Source: Myxococcales bacterium (lineage in GTDB: Bacteria; Myxococcota; UBA727; JABDBI01). Taken from it: 64,000 nucleotides of DNA. The stretch spans positions 1,178,001 through 1,242,000 of the forward strand of contig CP060221.1 in the NCBI GenBank assembly GCA_023898405.1, in the 5' to 3' direction. The notes beneath the pieces are model-generated. The model ran no database searches. It was not told the origin of the DNA and saw nothing but the letters and a program-made list of their open reading frames with translations. Positions 52,832 to 61,874 of the stretch are shown here, in pieces; the stretch's first letter is position 1; each line of letters begins with the position of its first letter. The translations under genes and the position numbers were made by a program.

Positions 52832-54166
52832 ATGCATCAAAAAAATCTTCCCTACAAAGTTGCTGATATTTCATTAGCTGACTTTGGGCGCAAAGAAATA
52901 ACCATTGCCGAGTGTGAAATGCCTGGCCTTATGGCGCTAAGAAAAAAATATAGTGAGAAAAAACCACTTAAAGGCACCCGTATTGCAGGATGCCTGCATA
53001 TGACAGTGCAAACCGCCGTACTGATTGAAACTTTGGTAGATCTTGGAGCTGAAGTAACTTGGACATCATGCAATATTTTTTCGACCCAAGATCACGCAGC
53101 AGCAGCAATGGCTCAAAGAGGAATTGCGGTTTTCGCCTGGAAAAATGAAAGTGAAGAAGAATATGAATGGTGTTTAGAACAGCAGCTTTTTGCATTTAAA
53201 GATGGGCTTGGTCCTAACTTAATTCTTGATGACGGTGGCGATTTAACAGGGTTGGTTCACCAAAAATATCCTCATTTATTCAGCCATGATCAGGGCATCG
53301 TAGGATTATCAGAAGAAACTACAACAGGTGTGCGAAGGCTCTATGAAATGAGTAAAAATGATCAACTCAAATGCCCTGCTATCAACGTTAATGATTCAGT
53401 CACTAAGTCTAAATTTGATAATCTCTACGGCTGTCGCGAGTCACTCATGGACGGTATCAAACGAGCCACAGATGTAATGATCGCCGGAAAAGTTGTCGTT
53501 ATCGCAGGATATGGCGATGTTGGCAAAGGTTGCGCTCAATCTGCCCGTTCTTTAGGAGCTCGAGTTTTAATAACAGAAATTGATCCCATTATTGCTTTGC
53601 AAGCTGCTATGGAAGGATATCAAGTTGTAACTATGGAAGAGGCCGCACCGATAGGAGATATTTTTGTGACCGCAACTGGCTGCATGCAGGTAGTAAGAAA
53701 AGAGCACATGGTACAAATGAAAGATCAAACTATTTTGTGTAACATCGGGCATTTTGATTCTGAAATTGATGTTGCCTCACTAGAAAATGATCCCGAAATA
53801 AAATCAACTTCGATAAAACCACAAGTTGATCAATTTACTTTTTACAATGGAAAACGGCTGACCCTGCTTGCCCGTGGACGGCTGGTAAATTTAGGTTGCG
53901 CAACCGGTCACCCTTCTTTTGTTATGTCATCTTCATTTACCAACCAAGTGTTAGCACAAATCGCCCTATGGCAAGATGCTCAAAATAATCAAAAGAGTTT
54001 CAAAATAGGTCAGGTTTATACTTTGCCAAAAATTATCGATGAAGAAGTTGCTCGCTTGCATCTCGATCACCTCGGTGTCCATCTTACAAAACTTAGTTCA
54101 GAACAGGCACACTACCTTGGCGTTGACGTAAACGGTCCTTACAAACCAGATACTTATCGTTACTAA
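52832..54166 (+). CDS. ahcY: adenosylhomocysteinase
   Basis: NAD-dependent hydrolysis of S-adenosylhomocysteine to adenosine and homocysteine, keeping methylation going. The start at 52832 has AAGGA 7 bases upstream; the frame opens earlier at 52769 without support. The NAD motif GYGDVGKGCAQSARSLGARV and the CNIGHFDSEI stretch are present, and the protein ends in KPDTYRY, the conserved C-terminus. Length is 444 residues. It is convergent with dnaA. Confidence 0.96.
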   Translation: MHQKNLPYKVADISLADFGRKEITIAECEMPGLMALRKKYSEKKPLKGTRIAGCLHMTVQTAVLIETLVDLGAEVTWTSCNIFSTQDHAAAAMAQRGIAVFAWKNESEEEYEWCLEQQLFAFKDGLGPNLILDDGGDLTGLVHQKYPHLFSHDQGIVGLSEETTTGVRRLYEMSKNDQLKCPAINVNDSVTKSKFDNLYGCRESLMDGIKRATDVMIAGKVVVIAGYGDVGKGCAQSARSLGARVLITEIDPIIALQAAMEGYQVVTMEEAAPIGDIFVTATGCMQVVRKEHMVQMKDQTILCNIGHFDSEIDVASLENDPEIKSTSIKPQVDQFTFYNGKRLTLLARGRLVNLGCATGHPSFVMSSSFTNQVLAQIALWQDAQNNQKSFKIGQVYTLPKIIDEEVARLHLDHLGVHLTKLSSEQAHYLGVDVNGPYKPDTYRY

Positions 54167-54189
54167 ACAAAAAATTTTCTCTTTCAAAT

Positions 54190-54220
54190 AAAAAACAGGG
54201 CTTATAAAGCCCTATTTCTA
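54190..54220. terminator. bidirectional terminator between ahcY and dnaA
   Basis: AGGGCTT-ATA-AAGCCCT (54197-54213) with A-run on the left and T-rich sequence on the right. It serves both convergent genes. Confidence 0.85.
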
Positions 54221-54247
54221 AAAAAGATTATTCTTATCCAGCAAAGA

Positions 54248-55747
54248 TTAAGCACTTGCTGAAATTTTTGCCTCTAGTTTTTGCAATGTATGAATAAAAG
54301 AAACATCTTTTTCTTTGTTGCTTTCAACTTTTCTAATGGAAGAAAGAACTGTCGAATGATCTCTTCCGCCAAAAGCCCTTCCTATTTCAGGTAAACTCAT
54401 ATTCAACATTAAACGACAAAATGACATCGCTACTTGGCGAGCAAAAGCTATCTGACGTTGGCGAGATGCACCTGTTAAATCACTTGTTCGCAAACCATAA
54501 TGAGAAGCAACAATTTCACAGATTTTTTGCCAAGAAACCGCTGCAGATTTTCTCTTGATCACAGGTGCCAGAATTTCTCGTGCTTGGCTCAAAGTCATTT
54601 CTTGTTTCGTTAGCGAAACACAAGCAGACAGTCTCACCAGTGCTCCTTCTAACTCCCGCACCGAATTGACAACATTGGTTGCCAAAAAATTAATTACATC
54701 GTCAGATAGTTTAACATTGAGGCTCTCCGCCTTTTTGTGAAGAATAGCAATTCTGGTTTCAATTTCTGGAGGACGAATATCAGCGATCAATCCCCACGAT
54801 AAACGAGTCTGTAATCGCTCTTCTAATCCACTTATTTCGTGAGGATACTTATCAGAAGTAACCACTATTTGTTTTTTTGCTTCATGCAAAGAATTAAAAG
54901 TGTGAAAAAATTCATCCTGACTGGCGTCTTTTCCAGCTAAAAATTGAATATCGTCTATCAGTAAAATATCGCAGCTATTTCGATAACGATTTCGAAATGA
55001 ATCAAATTGTCTCTCCCTGATAGCTTGAATATAGGAATTGACCCATTGCTCAGCAGAAAGATAGACCACTTTTAAAGTTGGATTGAGTTGTTTAGCCCTT
55101 AGACCGATCGCATGAAGCAAGTGAGTTTTACCCAATCCTACACCACCAAAAAGAAAAAGAGGACTGAACTGAGTGCCAGGATGATCAGCTACAGCTAAAG
55201 CTGCGGCATAACCCATTTGGTTGGATGGCCCCTGAATATAGGTTTCAAAACTATAGCTTGCATTCAAATTGGTATTAGATAAAAGAGGAAGCACTTTTGC
55301 TTCATCACCAATTCCTGGATTTTTAACAGGCAACAGCGGAGCATTTTTTTCAGGCTCATTGCTTTCTTGATGGTATGCGCCGTTTTCTAAACTTTTTTCT
55401 TTAGGAAACTTAATTTTTTCTTTTGCTTTTGGTTGAGGCTTCATGCGAGGACGCGAGTCGCTGCAAACTATCTCTATTTTTATATCCTCGCCAGACACCT
55501 CGGAAATAGCTGCATTAAGCTCACCCATGTAATGATCCATCACCCAATTGCGATGGAAAGAAGTAGGAGCTTCCAAACAAAGTTCCTTTTCACTGAGCGA
55601 TAATGCATCCAGGGGTTCAAAAAAACCTTGCCAGACAAAAAAACTCAAGCGACGCTTAAGCACCGCCCTGGCTTTAGTCAATAATTCAATCGCCTGTTCC
55701 CTACCAGAATCACTGGAGTGTTCATTCATTTCTTTTATCGCAACCAT
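54248..55747 (-). CDS. dnaA: chromosomal replication initiator DnaA
   Basis: A 499-residue initiator ATPase. Domain I is at the N-terminus, and a long linker of low complexity (about 100-160) follows. The AAA+ domain has FGGVGLGKTHLLHAIG and LIDDIQFLAG, and the DNA-binding domain IV ends in the AFGGRDHSTVLSSIRKVE signature. dnaN and recF are not adjacent, so this is not the classic origin cluster. One perfect DnaA box (56108-56116) is 360 bases upstream. Confidence 0.97.
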   Translation of the reverse strand: MVAIKEMNEHSSDSGREQAIELLTKARAVLKRRLSFFVWQGFFEPLDALSLSEKELCLEAPTSFHRNWVMDHYMGELNAAISEVSGEDIKIEIVCSDSRPRMKPQPKAKEKIKFPKEKSLENGAYHQESNEPEKNAPLLPVKNPGIGDEAKVLPLLSNTNLNASYSFETYIQGPSNQMGYAAALAVADHPGTQFSPLFLFGGVGLGKTHLLHAIGLRAKQLNPTLKVVYLSAEQWVNSYIQAIRERQFDSFRNRYRNSCDILLIDDIQFLAGKDASQDEFFHTFNSLHEAKKQIVVTSDKYPHEISGLEERLQTRLSWGLIADIRPPEIETRIAILHKKAESLNVKLSDDVINFLATNVVNSVRELEGALVRLSACVSLTKQEMTLSQAREILAPVIKRKSAAVSWQKICEIVASHYGLRTSDLTGASRQRQIAFARQVAMSFCRLMLNMSLPEIGRAFGGRDHSTVLSSIRKVESNKEKDVSFIHTLQKLEAKISASA

Positions 55748-56147
55748 GATAATTCCCTGACAAAAACAAAAATACCAACCATTATTCTTAAATAGACAAC
55801 ATCTTCGATATTGGTCTTTTAAACCAGATTAACAAATTAAGTGCCCACTGGATTTTTGTTCGCTAACCTCTATTCTCTAGCAAATAGAAAAGGGTTTTAG
55901 CAATGGAGTTTTTTGACAACCAGTTAACTAACTGAAAGGATTACACAATTTTTTTGCTGCTTATTTAATTGATTGCTATTGTTTCTCGGAACAATTGAGA
56001 TCAAAAAAAGCATATATTTTCTATTATTATTTCACCTATTACTAGATCATTTTTTAGCATTTTACGTCGACATTCCCCCATTGAAATTTTTTTTTCAAAC
56101 TGCGCCATTATCCACATAATTTTACAGCCTAAATGAAGGAATTTTTC
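55748..56147. other. 400-base region upstream of dnaA with one DnaA box
   Basis: AT-rich, with TTATCCACA at 56108-56116. A second, imperfect box (TTATCCACT) is at 57105-57113, beyond the next two genes. The single box does not prove an origin. Nothing else is recognised. Confidence 0.35.
56108..56116 (+). promoter_or_regulatory. perfect DnaA box
   Basis: TTATCCACA matches the consensus exactly. It lies 32 bases before the HiPIP start and 360 bases upstream of dnaA, so it may autoregulate dnaA or affect the neighbouring gene. Confidence 0.5.
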
Positions 56148-56525
56148 ATGAAAGATCAAAAATTTCCACGAAGAAAATTTTTAAACTTACTCAAAGGTGC
56201 AACAGTATTTTCTGCAGGCCTTGCACTCGTTCCAACATTTTTATCTGCTTGCAAAAGAAATCAATCTAAAGCAACAGATAAAAATGAACAGATAAACGCA
56301 AAAAACGATACAATAACGTGCCAAACAATAAATATGAGCGATGAACAAAAAGCTCGCAGAAAAAATCTTAGATACACTGATAATACACCCATAAAAACAA
56401 GAACATGTGATAACTGCAAACTCTATACCCTCCCCACCTCAGCATCTGAATGTGGAGGGTGCACTGTGGTTCCCGGCCCAATCCATCCTAAAGGCTGGTG
56501 TTCCTCTTGGTACTATCGAATGTAG
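56148..56525 (+). CDS. Tat-exported high-potential iron-sulfur protein
   Basis: A small periplasmic electron carrier with one [4Fe-4S] cluster. The start at 56148 (MKDQKFPRRKFLNLLKGATV) follows AAGGA; an ATG five codons earlier overlaps that site. A twin-arginine signal (RRKFLN) ends near LSAC, where a lipobox-like Cys also occurs. The cluster ligands are in the C-terminal part: TCDNC, ECGGC and GWCSSW, the HiPIP pattern Cx2C...C...C with an extra Cys pair. Length is 125 residues. Partners are not nearby. Confidence 0.8.
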   Translation: MKDQKFPRRKFLNLLKGATVFSAGLALVPTFLSACKRNQSKATDKNEQINAKNDTITCQTINMSDEQKARRKNLRYTDNTPIKTRTCDNCKLYTLPTSASECGGCTVVPGPIHPKGWCSSWYYRM

Positions 56526-56533
56526 ACCGTTCA

Positions 56534-57076
56534 CTAAAAAAAGGCTCGAACACCGATCAGTCCTGTGGGCACTTCCAACTTCCACCCTTGTCTATTACCA
56601 ATGGGAAAGTGAAGTTTAGGAGCAAGCCCAATATCAAGAGCCACAGACTCTGATAGCGTAACCAATATCCCCAAATTTAAAGCCATATAAAATAAAAACT
56701 CTTTACTTACAAATTTATAATGCGGCGTAATATTAACACCACAATAAGGAAATATTGGCGATTCAATATCGAAGTAATAACTTGATAAAACCGATATTCC
56801 TACATCACTTTCACCAAGAGGTAAAAGCATCCATTTAATTGGTATAGCTAAGCCAAATGCAAAATTATCTTTAACCAAAAAACCACCGGCAATATCCGAA
56901 AATAAATCTATATGATTTTCATTATTTTTTAAGCTAGACAATTGATAATCTAAAGAAAAAGCCCCTCTCAAATATAAGCTTCCTTCACTTAAATCCAAAC
57001 GGGAACTCGAAAATAAAGATGCTGCACTAAGACAAATAATAAATAGGATACATCGGTGCGTTTGTAGATTTTTCAC
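56534..57076 (-). CDS. small outer-membrane barrel-like protein
   Basis: I chose the GTG at 57076, preceded by GGGGGAAG, which starts a signal (NLQTHRCILFIICLSAASLF). The mature part alternates Gly-rich turns and strands (SLYLRGAFSLDYQLS, GFLVKDNFAFGLAIPIKW, LDIGLAPKLHFPI) and ends in GVRAFF, a BamA-type terminal Phe. It resembles an 8-strand barrel of about 160 residues. No family is recognised. It is convergent with the HiPIP gene and divergent from valS. Confidence 0.6.
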   Translation of the reverse strand: MKNLQTHRCILFIICLSAASLFSSSRLDLSEGSLYLRGAFSLDYQLSSLKNNENHIDLFSDIAGGFLVKDNFAFGLAIPIKWMLLPLGESDVGISVLSSYYFDIESPIFPYCGVNITPHYKFVSKEFLFYMALNLGILVTLSESVALDIGLAPKLHFPIGNRQGWKLEVPTGLIGVRAFF

Positions 57077-57228
57077 TTTACTTCCCCCATCTCTCCTACA
57101 ACGATTATCCACTATCTTGAATTTTATTGCTGGCCCGACTTTTGAATTCTGTTAGATTGGGCCTTGTCCAATACCATCAAAACAAGCATAAAGTTCACAG
57201 GTCCTCACAGCATTATGGAATCTCGTCT

Positions 57229-60150
57229 ATGGGAAAAGAAAACATTCAATTAGATAAAAATTTTGACCGCCAAAAAATAGAAAATAAATGGTATAAAATC
57301 TGGCTCGAAAATAATTTATTCAAAGCAGGCTATCAACAAAATCAACAAAAATCTCCCTACACCATAATGATGCCGCCTCCAAACGTGACGGGAGTTTTAC
57401 ATAACGGCCATGCTCTTTTTGTCACTCTGCAAGATATACTGGCTCGTTTTTGGCGTATGAAAGGCAAAGACGTCTTATGGCTCCCAGGAATTGATCATGC
57501 GGGCATTGCAACACAAACAGTGGTAGAGCGTGAACTTATAAAAAAAGAAAAGAAAACTCGCCATGAGCTGGGACGAGAACAATTTTTAGCACGTGTTTTT
57601 CAATGGAAAGAAAAACACGGCTCAAACATTATTGAACAATTAAAGTTAATGGGCGCCTCTGCTGACTGGGATCGCCTGCACTTTACTTTAGATGAACAAT
57701 GTTCATACGCGGTGCGCACAGCTTTTGTTCAGCTTTGGAATGAAGGCTTAATTTATCGTAAAGAACGCTTAGTCTCTTGGGATCCTAAAGCCAAAACTGC
57801 TTTAAGCAATGAAGAAGTGGATCACATAGAACGTGAGGGAGAGCTTTTTTATTTTGCTTACAAGATCAAGGATGACCCAAGCAAAGAAATCGTAGTTGCG
57901 ACAACGCGCCCAGAAACCATGCTTGGAGATACAGCAGTTGCGGTAAACCCCAAAGATAAACGCTACCAACATTTGATAGGCAAAGAACTCATCCACCCCT
58001 TTATTCCAGAACGAAAAATTCTCATTGTAGCCGATGACTATGTCGAGCAAGAGTTCGGCTCTGGGGCGGTAAAAATAACCCCTGCCCATGATCCAAATGA
58101 TTTTAAAATTGGTGAGCGTCACAAACTTCCTTTCATCAACATCTTTACACTGGATGCAAAAGTAAACGAACATGGCGGAGAATTTGCAGGCTGCGATCGA
58201 TTTTTGGCCCGCACACTTATTAAAGAAAAACTAGAGCAGCTCGGACTTAAACGAAAAAGTGAAATTATCACCCATGCTGTTAGTGTGTCTCAGCGCTCGG
58301 GTGCTGATATTGAGCCTATGCTTAGCAGGCAATATTTTGTCAACGCAAAGCCCTTAGCAAAAAAAGCCTATGATGCAGTAGAAAATGGTGAAGTTAATAT
58401 TATCCCCGGATCGTTCAAAAAGATCTGGGATCATTTTTTGCTCAATATTGAAGATTGGTGCATTAGCCGACAGCTGTGGTGGGGACATCGTATTCCGGTT
58501 TATTACCACATCGAAACACTCAAAGACACCATACTCTGTGAACAAGAAAATTCTCACCTCAACTGTTACCAAGCACTAAAGAATGGTGAACCTATTGAAA
58601 AAGTTGTGCGTCTCGCACTTGATGAGCTAGACGAAGCATCAATTCTTGCTTTTTCCCACGTCTTCGTGGATGAACCACATGATTCTCATAATTATCTTCA
58701 GGAAGAAGACGTGCTTGATACATGGTTTTCTTCTGGCCTATGGCCTTTCGCTACATTAGGTTGGCCCTATCAGACTCCCGATCTTGCACGTTACTACCCA
58801 GGCTCAGTACTTGAAACTGGCTTTGACATATTATTTTTCTGGGTCGCCCGCATGATGATGTTTGGCATCCACTTCATGGGAAAACCTCCATTCAAGGATA
58901 TCTATCTTCACTCCATGGTGCGCGATGCTCATGGCAGAAAAATGTCTAAATCTTTAGGCAACGCCATTGATCCCATCGATGTAATTGAGGGAATCACACT
59001 TGAAGCTCTAATAGAAAAAGTTAAAACCTACCCTGTGCCAGAAAGTCATTTGCCTCTCGTTCTTCAAGGCATCAAAAAGGATTTTCCAGAGGGAATTCCC
59101 AGTGCAGGTGCTGATGGCCTACGTCTGAGCTTGGCTATATTTTCTGGTCAAGGAAGAGACGTCAAATTTTCTGTACCAAGAGTGATGGGCTACCGTGCTT
59201 TCCTCAATAAAATTTGGAATGCGACACGCTTTGCGCTGATGAACGTAAATGATGAAAAGCTCTTAGATCTCAGTGAAAATTATGAAAAATTATCTCTCGC
59301 AGATCGCTATATTCTTTCAGCTCTTAATACAGTTGTTGATAAAGTAAATTTATATATTGAGCACTATCGCTTCAGCGAAGCTGCAGAAAGTATCTATCAT
59401 TTCTTTTGGAACGAATATTGCGACCGCTATATTGAGTGCGCCAAAGTTTCTCTTCGACATGACAACGAAGAACAGCAAAAATTAACCAAGAGCATATTGG
59501 TATTGTTGCTTGATACCAGCATGCGTTTACTCCATCCTTTTTGTCCCTTTATTAGCGAAGAAATCTGGCAAGTGCTTCCAAGCACCAAAAGCTACAAGGA
59601 GAAAAATATAAATTTCTGCGCTGTTGCTCCATTTCCTGATTGTGATGCTGCCCTGATCGATGACAACGCTGAACTCACCATTGATACTATTTTTGAAGTC
59701 AGCACCATGATTAAGAACGGTCGACAATCATCTGACTTACCAGCAAGTCTCGCTGTTCCGGTCAAACTTTATGCCAAAGATGATAAAATCAAAGAACTTC
59801 TTTTGGCTAATACTCATCTCATCGCCCATCTTTCTAAGACATCAACCATAGAGGTCTTTCTTAGAGGTGAGCCTTTGCCCACAGAGTTGAGCGTTATCAA
59901 TAGTAGCGCCTTGGCTGATGCGGTGATCATTCTCGAAGGTTTAATTGACGTTAAAAAAGAAACACAACGCCTAAAAAATACACTTGAAAAAACTCTGTCC
60001 CAAATTACGAACTTAGAAGCACGTTTAAATAACGAGTCATTCATAAAAAAAGCGCCTAAGAGTGTTATAGATACTCACCAAAAAGAACTCACTGCCTTAA
60101 AAGATAAATATGAACAACTTGTTTTAGGGATCAAAAGACTAACAAAATAA
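57229..60150 (+). CDS. valS: valyl-tRNA synthetase
   Basis: Charges tRNA-Val. The start at 57229 (MGKENIQLDKNFDRQKIENK) gives a normal N-terminus of 973 residues; an earlier ATG at 57127 is unsupported. The class I motifs are PPPNVTGVLHNGHAL (HIGH region) and GRKMSKSLGN (KMSKS). The editing domain is between, with TTRPETMLGDTAVAV. The coiled-coil arm typical of ValS closes the protein. Length and domains are complete. Confidence 0.97.
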   Translation: MGKENIQLDKNFDRQKIENKWYKIWLENNLFKAGYQQNQQKSPYTIMMPPPNVTGVLHNGHALFVTLQDILARFWRMKGKDVLWLPGIDHAGIATQTVVERELIKKEKKTRHELGREQFLARVFQWKEKHGSNIIEQLKLMGASADWDRLHFTLDEQCSYAVRTAFVQLWNEGLIYRKERLVSWDPKAKTALSNEEVDHIEREGELFYFAYKIKDDPSKEIVVATTRPETMLGDTAVAVNPKDKRYQHLIGKELIHPFIPERKILIVADDYVEQEFGSGAVKITPAHDPNDFKIGERHKLPFINIFTLDAKVNEHGGEFAGCDRFLARTLIKEKLEQLGLKRKSEIITHAVSVSQRSGADIEPMLSRQYFVNAKPLAKKAYDAVENGEVNIIPGSFKKIWDHFLLNIEDWCISRQLWWGHRIPVYYHIETLKDTILCEQENSHLNCYQALKNGEPIEKVVRLALDELDEASILAFSHVFVDEPHDSHNYLQEEDVLDTWFSSGLWPFATLGWPYQTPDLARYYPGSVLETGFDILFFWVARMMMFGIHFMGKPPFKDIYLHSMVRDAHGRKMSKSLGNAIDPIDVIEGITLEALIEKVKTYPVPESHLPLVLQGIKKDFPEGIPSAGADGLRLSLAIFSGQGRDVKFSVPRVMGYRAFLNKIWNATRFALMNVNDEKLLDLSENYEKLSLADRYILSALNTVVDKVNLYIEHYRFSEAAESIYHFFWNEYCDRYIECAKVSLRHDNEEQQKLTKSILVLLLDTSMRLLHPFCPFISEEIWQVLPSTKSYKEKNINFCAVAPFPDCDAALIDDNAELTIDTIFEVSTMIKNGRQSSDLPASLAVPVKLYAKDDKIKELLLANTHLIAHLSKTSTIEVFLRGEPLPTELSVINSSALADAVIILEGLIDVKKETQRLKNTLEKTLSQITNLEARLNNESFIKKAPKSVIDTHQKELTALKDKYEQLVLGIKRLTK

Positions 60151-60240
60151 GTGTCTCAAATTTAATTGTTGCTCATCAAAATTTTTTGTCCGTAAATTGT
60201 GCTCTTATCAAAGGAGCACAACATTTTTTAAAAAAAGTAG

Positions 60241-60269
60241 TTGCCAAAGAGATTTTTTTGCGACATAAG
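60241..60269 (+). promoter_or_regulatory. promoter of the tRNA-Pro/Arg pair
   Basis: TTGCCA at 60241-60246 and CATAAG at 60264-60269 are spaced 17 bases. tRNA-Pro starts 12 bases after the -10 element. Confidence 0.5.
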
Positions 60270-60280
60270 TCTTGGTTATT

Positions 60281-60357
<77 letters not shown>

Positions 60358-60367
60358 TTTTTTTTGC

Positions 60368-60444
60368 GCTCTTAGCTCAGTTGGATAGAGCATCGGCCTT
60401 CTAAGCCGAGGGTCGCAGGTTCGAATCCTGCAGAGCGCGCCAAC
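60368..60444 (+). tRNA. tRNA-Arg (anticodon TCT)
   Basis: A 77-base tRNA with encoded CCA. Acceptor GCGCTCT/AGAGCGC; anticodon stem-loop TCGGC-CTTCTAA-GCCGA with TCT for AGA/AGG codons; T-loop GGTTCGAATCC. Confidence 0.96.
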
Positions 60445-60527
60445 TATATGCAGTACTTCCTAATCAAAATCGCAAGTAATACTATGGAATCGATGAGCTG
60501 CTTTTGAAGCAAAAATTAGATTCGATT

Positions 60528-60566
60528 AAAAAACACATGAACTGCTAAATGTTATACATGTTTTTT
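60528..60566 (+). terminator. terminator of the tRNA-Pro/Arg pair
   Basis: AAAAAACACATG pairs with CATGTTTTTT (two-base bulge), with the T-run inside the 3' arm. It lies 84 bases after tRNA-Arg. Confidence 0.55.
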
Positions 60567-60620
60567 CAACAGCTTACAGGCCTGCTTGACTTTAGTTTTT
60601 AAATACTTAAGCTTCAATGC

Positions 60621-60695
60621 ATGTTTGGATTTATATTCTTCACCACTGCCACCACCTCAGCCGCCACTCAAACGAGAGGCTTGGGCGTTTTTTAG
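60621..60695 (+). CDS. possible leader peptide of brnQ (24 aa)
   Basis: The frame reads MFGFIFFTTATTSAATQTRG then LGVF, rich in Thr and Ala, and ends inside a terminator-like hairpin, 76 bases before brnQ. Such short Thr-rich frames precede attenuated ilv/thr genes in other Gram-negatives. The ribosome-binding site is poor, which weakens the case. An alternative frame from 60617 runs to just inside brnQ. Confidence 0.35.
   Translation: MFGFIFFTTATTSAATQTRGLGVF
60655..60693 (+). terminator. first brnQ-leader terminator hairpin
   Basis: CCTCAGCC (60655-60662) pairs with GGCTTGGG (60678-60685) over eight positions with one mismatch and a G-U. It is followed by CG and TTTTTT. Confidence 0.6.
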
Positions 60696-60722
60696 GCAGA
60701 CTAAAGGTAAGCAACAAAAACT

Positions 60723-60752
60723 CCCGGCCCTCAAATCGCCGGGTTTTTTTTT
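60723..60752 (+). terminator. second brnQ-leader terminator (attenuator)
   Basis: CCCGGC-CCTCAAATC-GCCGGG followed by nine T: a textbook intrinsic terminator, 18 bases before the brnQ start. A terminator placed immediately before a gene, not after one, suggests attenuation. Confidence 0.85.
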
Positions 60753-60770
60753 GCACCAAAGAGGAGATTA

Positions 60771-61874
60771 ATGGTGTCTAGTAAAAAACCTCCCAGCAGC
60801 TTTGTCGTCGGGTTGGCGCTTTTTTCCATGTTTTTTGGTTCGGGAAATTTGATCTTTCCTCTTATGCTCGGTGCTCAATATCAAGGATATTTCTATATCT
60901 GCGCTATAGGCTTTGTTATTACCGCTGTAGCCCTGCCTACCTTAGGAATTATGGCTATGATTCCGGCACAGGGGCATTACGATCAGCTGTTTGATAAGCT
61001 CTTGGAGCCCAAATATTCTCGATGGTTCTTTTTGCTTATCTTATTATTTTGGATACCGCTTGGCTCAGGCCCCCGATGCGTGATCCTTGCCCATGCATCC
61101 ATCAGTACATACGTCATTGGTACACCTGTAATGTGGCTATTCTCAGCTATTTTTTTGGCTTTAGTTTATTTCTTTGTAAATAACCGGAAACGATTGATAG
61201 AGCTCTTAGGAAAAATTCTTACCCCTGCTCTTCTCCTATCTATCCTATGCATAGTAATTTCTTCTCTGGTTGCCAAAGGCGATCTCGATGCTTCAGATAT
61301 TCCTGCCTTAGAAGTTTTTACCAAAAGTCTCATGGATGGTTATTACACCCAGGATCTGATTGCGGCCGTATTTTTCTCTGCCTCTTTAGTGAGCATGCTC
61401 AACCAAAACATGAACGAAAAGCTCGCACTAAAAAAAACTTGGAGAGGAGGACTCGTTGCAGTAGCTTTGCTTGCGCTATTTTACGGTGCCCTTATGGCCG
61501 CAAGCGCTATTCACGCGGAATACCTATCTGGTTTATCAGGAGAAAAACTGGTCTCAACGCTCGCTCATATCGCTCTAGGAAGTTACTTTGGAGGAATTTC
61601 TTCTATTGCAGTTTCTCTCGCTTGTCTCACAACAGAGATCGCCCTAGTGCTTGTCTTTGCAGATTTTTTGGCAACTCATTTTTCTCATATTCCATTTAAA
61701 ATAGCACTGCTGTTCACTCTAGGCTTGGTCTGGCTTATGTCGTTGTTGCATTTTGAGGGCCTGATGGCTGTAATCGCTCCGGCCATGCAAATTATCTATC
61801 CCATACTATTTCTTTTAGTTATTCGTCTATTGTGGATAAAAAGATACAAGAGCCACACCGGAGAGCTAAAATGA
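60771..61874 (+). CDS. brnQ: branched-chain amino acid carrier BrnQ (first copy)
   Basis: A Na+- or H+-coupled LIVCS-family importer of Leu, Ile and Val, 367 residues with about 11-12 TM segments. The N-terminal LALFSMFFGSGNLIFPLMLG is the family signature. The start has GAGGAGATT upstream. It overlaps the second copy by four bases (ATGA). Two terminator hairpins precede it, suggesting attenuation by amino acid supply. Confidence 0.9.
   Translation: MVSSKKPPSSFVVGLALFSMFFGSGNLIFPLMLGAQYQGYFYICAIGFVITAVALPTLGIMAMIPAQGHYDQLFDKLLEPKYSRWFFLLILLFWIPLGSGPRCVILAHASISTYVIGTPVMWLFSAIFLALVYFFVNNRKRLIELLGKILTPALLLSILCIVISSLVAKGDLDASDIPALEVFTKSLMDGYYTQDLIAAVFFSASLVSMLNQNMNEKLALKKTWRGGLVAVALLALFYGALMAASAIHAEYLSGLSGEKLVSTLAHIALGSYFGGISSIAVSLACLTTEIALVLVFADFLATHFSHIPFKIALLFTLGLVWLMSLLHFEGLMAVIAPAMQIIYPILFLLVIRLLWIKRYKSHTGELK

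Noticed and set aside
55748..56147. Chromosomal origin upstream of dnaA
   Set aside because: Only one perfect DnaA box, no dnaN or other origin neighbours, and no repeated AT-rich 13-mers; GC skew would be needed.
57120..57228. T-box or long leader for valS
   Set aside because: No T-box motif, no terminator and no leader peptide is visible.
60586..60771. 61-codon frame running into brnQ
   Set aside because: Proline-rich translation of hairpin DNA with no ribosome-binding site.
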